This document shows positions 10,888 through 13,645 of a DNA stretch of 13,645 nucleotides, piece by piece. The notes under the pieces are model-generated. The model did no database searches and had not been told where the DNA came from. It saw only the letters and a program-made list of their open reading frames with translations. Made by a program: the position numbers and the translations under genes. Numbering within the stretch: the first letter of the stretch is position 1; every line of letters starts with the position of its first letter. Source of the DNA: Lachnospiraceae bacterium (GTDB taxonomy: Bacteria > Bacillota > Clostridia > Lachnospirales > Lachnospiraceae); assembly GCA_009774585.1 (NCBI GenBank), contig VSOA01000075.1, positions 1-13,645 of the forward strand, read 5' to 3'.

Positions 10888-13645
10888 ATGAGAAAGACGA
10901 GACGTACAAGATCATATATCAAATATTTGTGCTGTATAATGGCTGTTGTTATAGGACTTTTACAGCCGTACGCCGCTTTGGCAGTAGAAGAAGCGCAGAG
11001 CCCGGCAGAGGATACACAGGAGCCGATACAAGACGTGCAGGATACCATATCGGAGAATGGAAGTGATACTGACCAAATGCAGTATATTACTGGGTTTGAA
11101 GCGCTTGCGGAGGAGGACGCTTATTTTCCGTGTATGTATAAGCCCGGTCTGGAGGAATTGCTCAGCGTATTTCCCGGAACAATATGGATTTGGACCGAGG
11201 GGGCACAGACGCCTGTTGAAGTGGAAGTTACATGGGAATGCAATGAAAATTTTGACACTACACAATCAGCAACATATATATTCTATCCGAAATGGGATGA
11301 TACACTGTATCGTATTGCAGATGCGGCTGAAGCCAGTGTGGTAATCCCGTCCATTACGGTGGAGGTTCCGTTGTCAAATGGCGCTATCAGCGATCTGGAT
11401 GGGGCAAAGAGCGCGTTGCAGGGCATATTAGGAAAGAAAGCTGTTTTAGCTCTTGTCTATTTGTGTAATCAATATGAAGTGAAGGATATTCCTTCTTGCG
11501 ACGGTGGGGCAATCTGTACAGTGACGAGCGGACAATCGGTACAGATTACGGATGTGGAACCGGATGAATACGGATCTGTCTGGTATCAGGTGCGTTTGTA
11601 CCGGAATGCAAAAGAATACTCCGGTTATGTAGAGAAGAAATATCTGGCGACTTCTGATGAAGATTTTATCAATTGGGAAGATACTTATCTTGATGTCTCG
11701 TCGGTTTCCATGATGATGGAGGATTCTGCGGGCTATTCGGATGTAGACCAGTTCCCGGCGTCTTACCAGAATGCGCTTTATGCCTTGAAAGACAAACATC
11801 CCAATTGGATTTTTGCAAGGATGGATACGGGGGTGGATTGGAATACTGCTATTGCCAGTGAAATGGGCGATAAGAGCCTGATTCACTCGTCGCTTGCCGG
11901 TTCTTGGCAGAACGGAGTTTATGGGCAGGGATGGAGCTATGCCTCTGAGGGGATACTGAAATATTATATGGATCCGAGAAATTTTCTGAATGAGTCTTCG
12001 ATTTTTCAGTTTGAACAGTTGACATACAATTCGTCCTATCACACCACTACCGCCGTTCAGGAAGTCATTAAGAATTCCTTTATGTCATCTGTGATTCCGG
12101 GCGACAGCAAAACTTATGCGCAGGCTTTTACGGAAATAGGACAGCGACTGAATATCAGCCCCTTTCATCTTGCATCCAGAGTGTTACAAGAGCAGGGGAC
12201 AAATGGAACATCACCTATTATATCGGGTAATTATGCTGAATATAAAGGATATTATAATTATTTCAATGTAGGAGCAGCCGGCAAAACAGATTTCGAGGTT
12301 ATCGTAAGCGGGTTAAAGAAAGCGGTCGAGATGGGATGGAACACACGCTATAAGTCGCTGGAAGGCGGCGCTGCTTTGATTGGCGAAAGATATATTATGA
12401 TGGGGCAGGATACTTTATATCTGCAAAAGTTTAATGTATCAGGCGGTAAACACCCTAATTTTACACATCAGTACATGCAGAATATACAAGCGCCGTCTTC
12501 GGAGGCGTCCAATGTCCGCAGGGCATATAGTAATGCGGGGGCGTTGGATAACAGTTTTGTGTTTAAAATACCGGTGTATAATAATATGCCGTCCGCCGCA
12601 TGCTCTCAGCCGGAGAAGAAAGATGTTCTTACGCTCAATAAAACGTCAATCGGAAGTCTGGCAGTGGATAAAAAGGAAACGCTGATTCCCTATGTAAACG
12701 GTTCTAAAGTAGATTATGTCAGTGATATGACTTTTACAAGCAGTAATACGTCAGTGGCAGTCGTTGACGGTCAGGGAAAAATTACGGCAGTTTCGCCGGG
12801 CACAGCTACGATAAGCTGCACCAGAAGTGGCGCCAATACCGCGTCCTGTACGGTGACGGTGGTCAAGGGAACTCCCAATGTATTGACTCCGGATTATAGG
12901 ACATGCACATATCGTGACGGATTAAAATTATCTGATGTTTTGCTGCCTGATGGATGGACATGGGAAAATGCGGATACAAAGATTGAGGTGGGAACAGCGT
13001 CATATCCGGCAGTGTTTACACCACAAGATACTACAAGGTACAATACGGTGACAAAACAAATCAGCGTCACGGTGACCAAAGCGATTCCGACGCAGGTGGT
13101 GCCTGATGAAATCGAAGCACACCCCGGCATGACGCTAGGGGAAATTATGCTTCCGAGCGGTTTTACATGGGAGAGTGATACGAGTATCGTATTGCAGGAA
13201 GCAGGGACATATTCTTTCTATGCTTCTTATAATCCGGACGAGAAGAATTACGAAACAGTCAATCATATTAGAATTACCGTACAGGTATTGGCAGAGATGC
13301 AAGGACCCGGACAAGGAGGAACGAGTGACGGGAATGGCAGCGGTTCAATAAATGGTGGCTCCGGTGGAAACGGAGGCTCCAGTGGAAATGGCGGAAACAG
13401 TGGCTCCGGCGGAAATGGAAACGGCGGCGATTCTTTGGGCGATGGTACGGGTGGAGATAATGTGCCGGATGGCAGTAATCCTGATTCAACGACGTCGTCA
13501 GACAGCACGACGAGCGGCGGCAGCAGCGGTAATCCGACAACATCCACGGACAGCACGACGAGCGGCGGCAGCAGCGGTAATCCGACAACATCCACGGACA
13601 GCACGACCAGCGGCTGCAGCCGGGCTAATACGACAACATCCACGA
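10888..13645 (+). CDS. Secreted multidomain glucosaminidase-type autolysin (GH73-like), 3' end beyond window
   Basis: The frame is open from ATG 10888 to the window edge, 919 codons with no stop. AAAGGA about 12 bases upstream is a modest ribosome binding site. Residues 1-32 form a signal peptide (basic MRKTRRTR, hydrophobic core, AALA cleavage site). Then come an Ig-like domain (about 67-161, TGFEALAEEDAYF... VTWEC), an SH3b-like domain (about 196-252) and a glucosaminidase-like domain (about 289-533). That domain carries YYMDPRNFLNESSIFQFEQ, LASRVLQEQGTNG and YYNYFNVGA; E435 in the QEQG motif is the likely catalytic acid. Downstream are a BIG2-type domain (about 581-661), two related Ig-like repeats (663-731, 732-801), a Gly/Ser/Asn linker, and 16-residue Thr/Ser repeats. 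It should cleave N-acetylglucosamine linkages in peptidoglycan outside the cell. Missing: the C-terminus. Confidence 0.9.
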   Translation, partial: MRKTRRTRSYIKYLCCIMAVVIGLLQPYAALAVEEAQSPAEDTQEPIQDVQDTISENGSDTDQMQYITGFEALAEEDAYFPCMYKPGLEELLSVFPGTIWIWTEGAQTPVEVEVTWECNENFDTTQSATYIFYPKWDDTLYRIADAAEASVVIPSITVEVPLSNGAISDLDGAKSALQGILGKKAVLALVYLCNQYEVKDIPSCDGGAICTVTSGQSVQITDVEPDEYGSVWYQVRLYRNAKEYSGYVEKKYLATSDEDFINWEDTYLDVSSVSMMMEDSAGYSDVDQFPASYQNALYALKDKHPNWIFARMDTGVDWNTAIASEMGDKSLIHSSLAGSWQNGVYGQGWSYASEGILKYYMDPRNFLNESSIFQFEQLTYNSSYHTTTAVQEVIKNSFMSSVIPGDSKTYAQAFTEIGQRLNISPFHLASRVLQEQGTNGTSPIISGNYAEYKGYYNYFNVGAAGKTDFEVIVSGLKKAVEMGWNTRYKSLEGGAALIGERYIMMGQDTLYLQKFNVSGGKHPNFTHQYMQNIQAPSSEASNVRRAYSNAGALDNSFVFKIPVYNNMPSAACSQPEKKDVLTLNKTSIGSLAVDKKETLIPYVNGSKVDYVSDMTFTSSNTSVAVVDGQGKITAVSPGTATISCTRSGANTASCTVTVVKGTPNVLTPDYRTCTYRDGLKLSDVLLPDGWTWENADTKIEVGTASYPAVFTPQDTTRYNTVTKQISVTVTKAIPTQVVPDEIEAHPGMTLGEIMLPSGFTWESDTSIVLQEAGTYSFYASYNPDEKNYETVNHIRITVQVLAEMQGPGQGGTSDGNGSGSINGGSGGNGGSSGNGGNSGSGGNGNGGDSLGDGTGGDNVPDGSNPDSTTSSDSTTSGGSSGNPTTSTDSTTSGGSSGNPTTSTDSTTSGCSRANTTTST
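13501..13645 (+). repeat. 48-bp in-frame tandem repeats encoding a Thr/Ser/Gly stalk
   Basis: Two identical 48-bp copies lie at 13501-13548 and 13549-13596, each encoding DSTTSGGSSGNPTTST. A third copy at 13597-13644 differs at six positions, and a shortened DSTTSS precedes the array at 13483-13500. The unit length keeps frame, so copy number can vary without breaking the protein. The array runs into the window edge, so its full length is unknown. Confidence 0.93.

Noticed and set aside
13263..13643. Reverse-strand frames encoding repetitive VVVLSVDVVGLPLLPP-type protein
   Set aside because: They are the complement of the Gly/Ser/Thr stalk repeats of the + strand autolysin; the repetition comes from that array.
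1..13645. CRISPR arrays, tRNAs, insertion sequences, attachment sites
   Set aside because: No regularly spaced short repeats, cloverleaf-forming sequence, transposase-like frame or terminal inverted repeats were seen; the only array is the in-frame protein repeat at the end.

Overview
The window suggests a flagellated, motile Firmicute of the class Clostridia, most likely Lachnospiraceae. The evidence is the gene order (a fla/che operon tail running into rpsB-tsf), strong AGGAGG-type ribosome binding sites, GTG and TTG starts, a CheC/CheD chemotaxis branch, and a large secreted cell-wall hydrolase of a type common in that family. No sequence search was possible, so the family placement is from recognition only. 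All credible genes lie on the + strand.

Positions 1-8705 hold the distal end of a flagellar/chemotaxis operon: cheB (3' end only), cheA, cheW, cheC, cheD, a two-helix membrane protein, the flagellar sigma factor fliA/sigD, a broken fapA (DUF342) gene, a small basic hydrophilic protein, a membrane-anchored coiled-coil protein with a C-terminal helix-turn-helix-like motif, and a membrane-anchored acidic protein ending in an MltG/YceG-like domain. A clean intrinsic terminator at 8681-8705 closes the operon. The genes lie 1 to about 100 bases apart.

Positions 8706-10726 hold rpsB (ribosomal protein S2) and tsf (EF-Ts), preceded by a leader of about 215 bases that can form a hairpin and followed by a second intrinsic terminator. 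The arrangement cheB-cheA-cheW-cheC-cheD-sigD-(swrB)-rpsB-tsf matches Bacillus subtilis. The proteins between sigD and rpsB here occupy the place of SwrB.

From 10784 a separate unit begins: a promoter candidate, a 16-bp palindrome, and a long open frame from 10888 to the window end. It encodes a secreted glucosaminidase-type (GH73-like) autolysin with SH3-like and Ig-like domains, a Gly/Ser/Asn linker, and 48-bp tandem repeats that run into the window edge. Its 3' end is not in the window.

Together, CheA/CheW transduce receptor signals, CheB and CheD modify receptors, and CheC dephosphorylates CheY-P. FliA directs late flagellar transcription. The downstream proteins probably serve flagellar assembly or export. 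The clearest anomaly is the internally deleted, frame-disrupted fapA. I found no clearly new system, mobile element, CRISPR array or tRNA.
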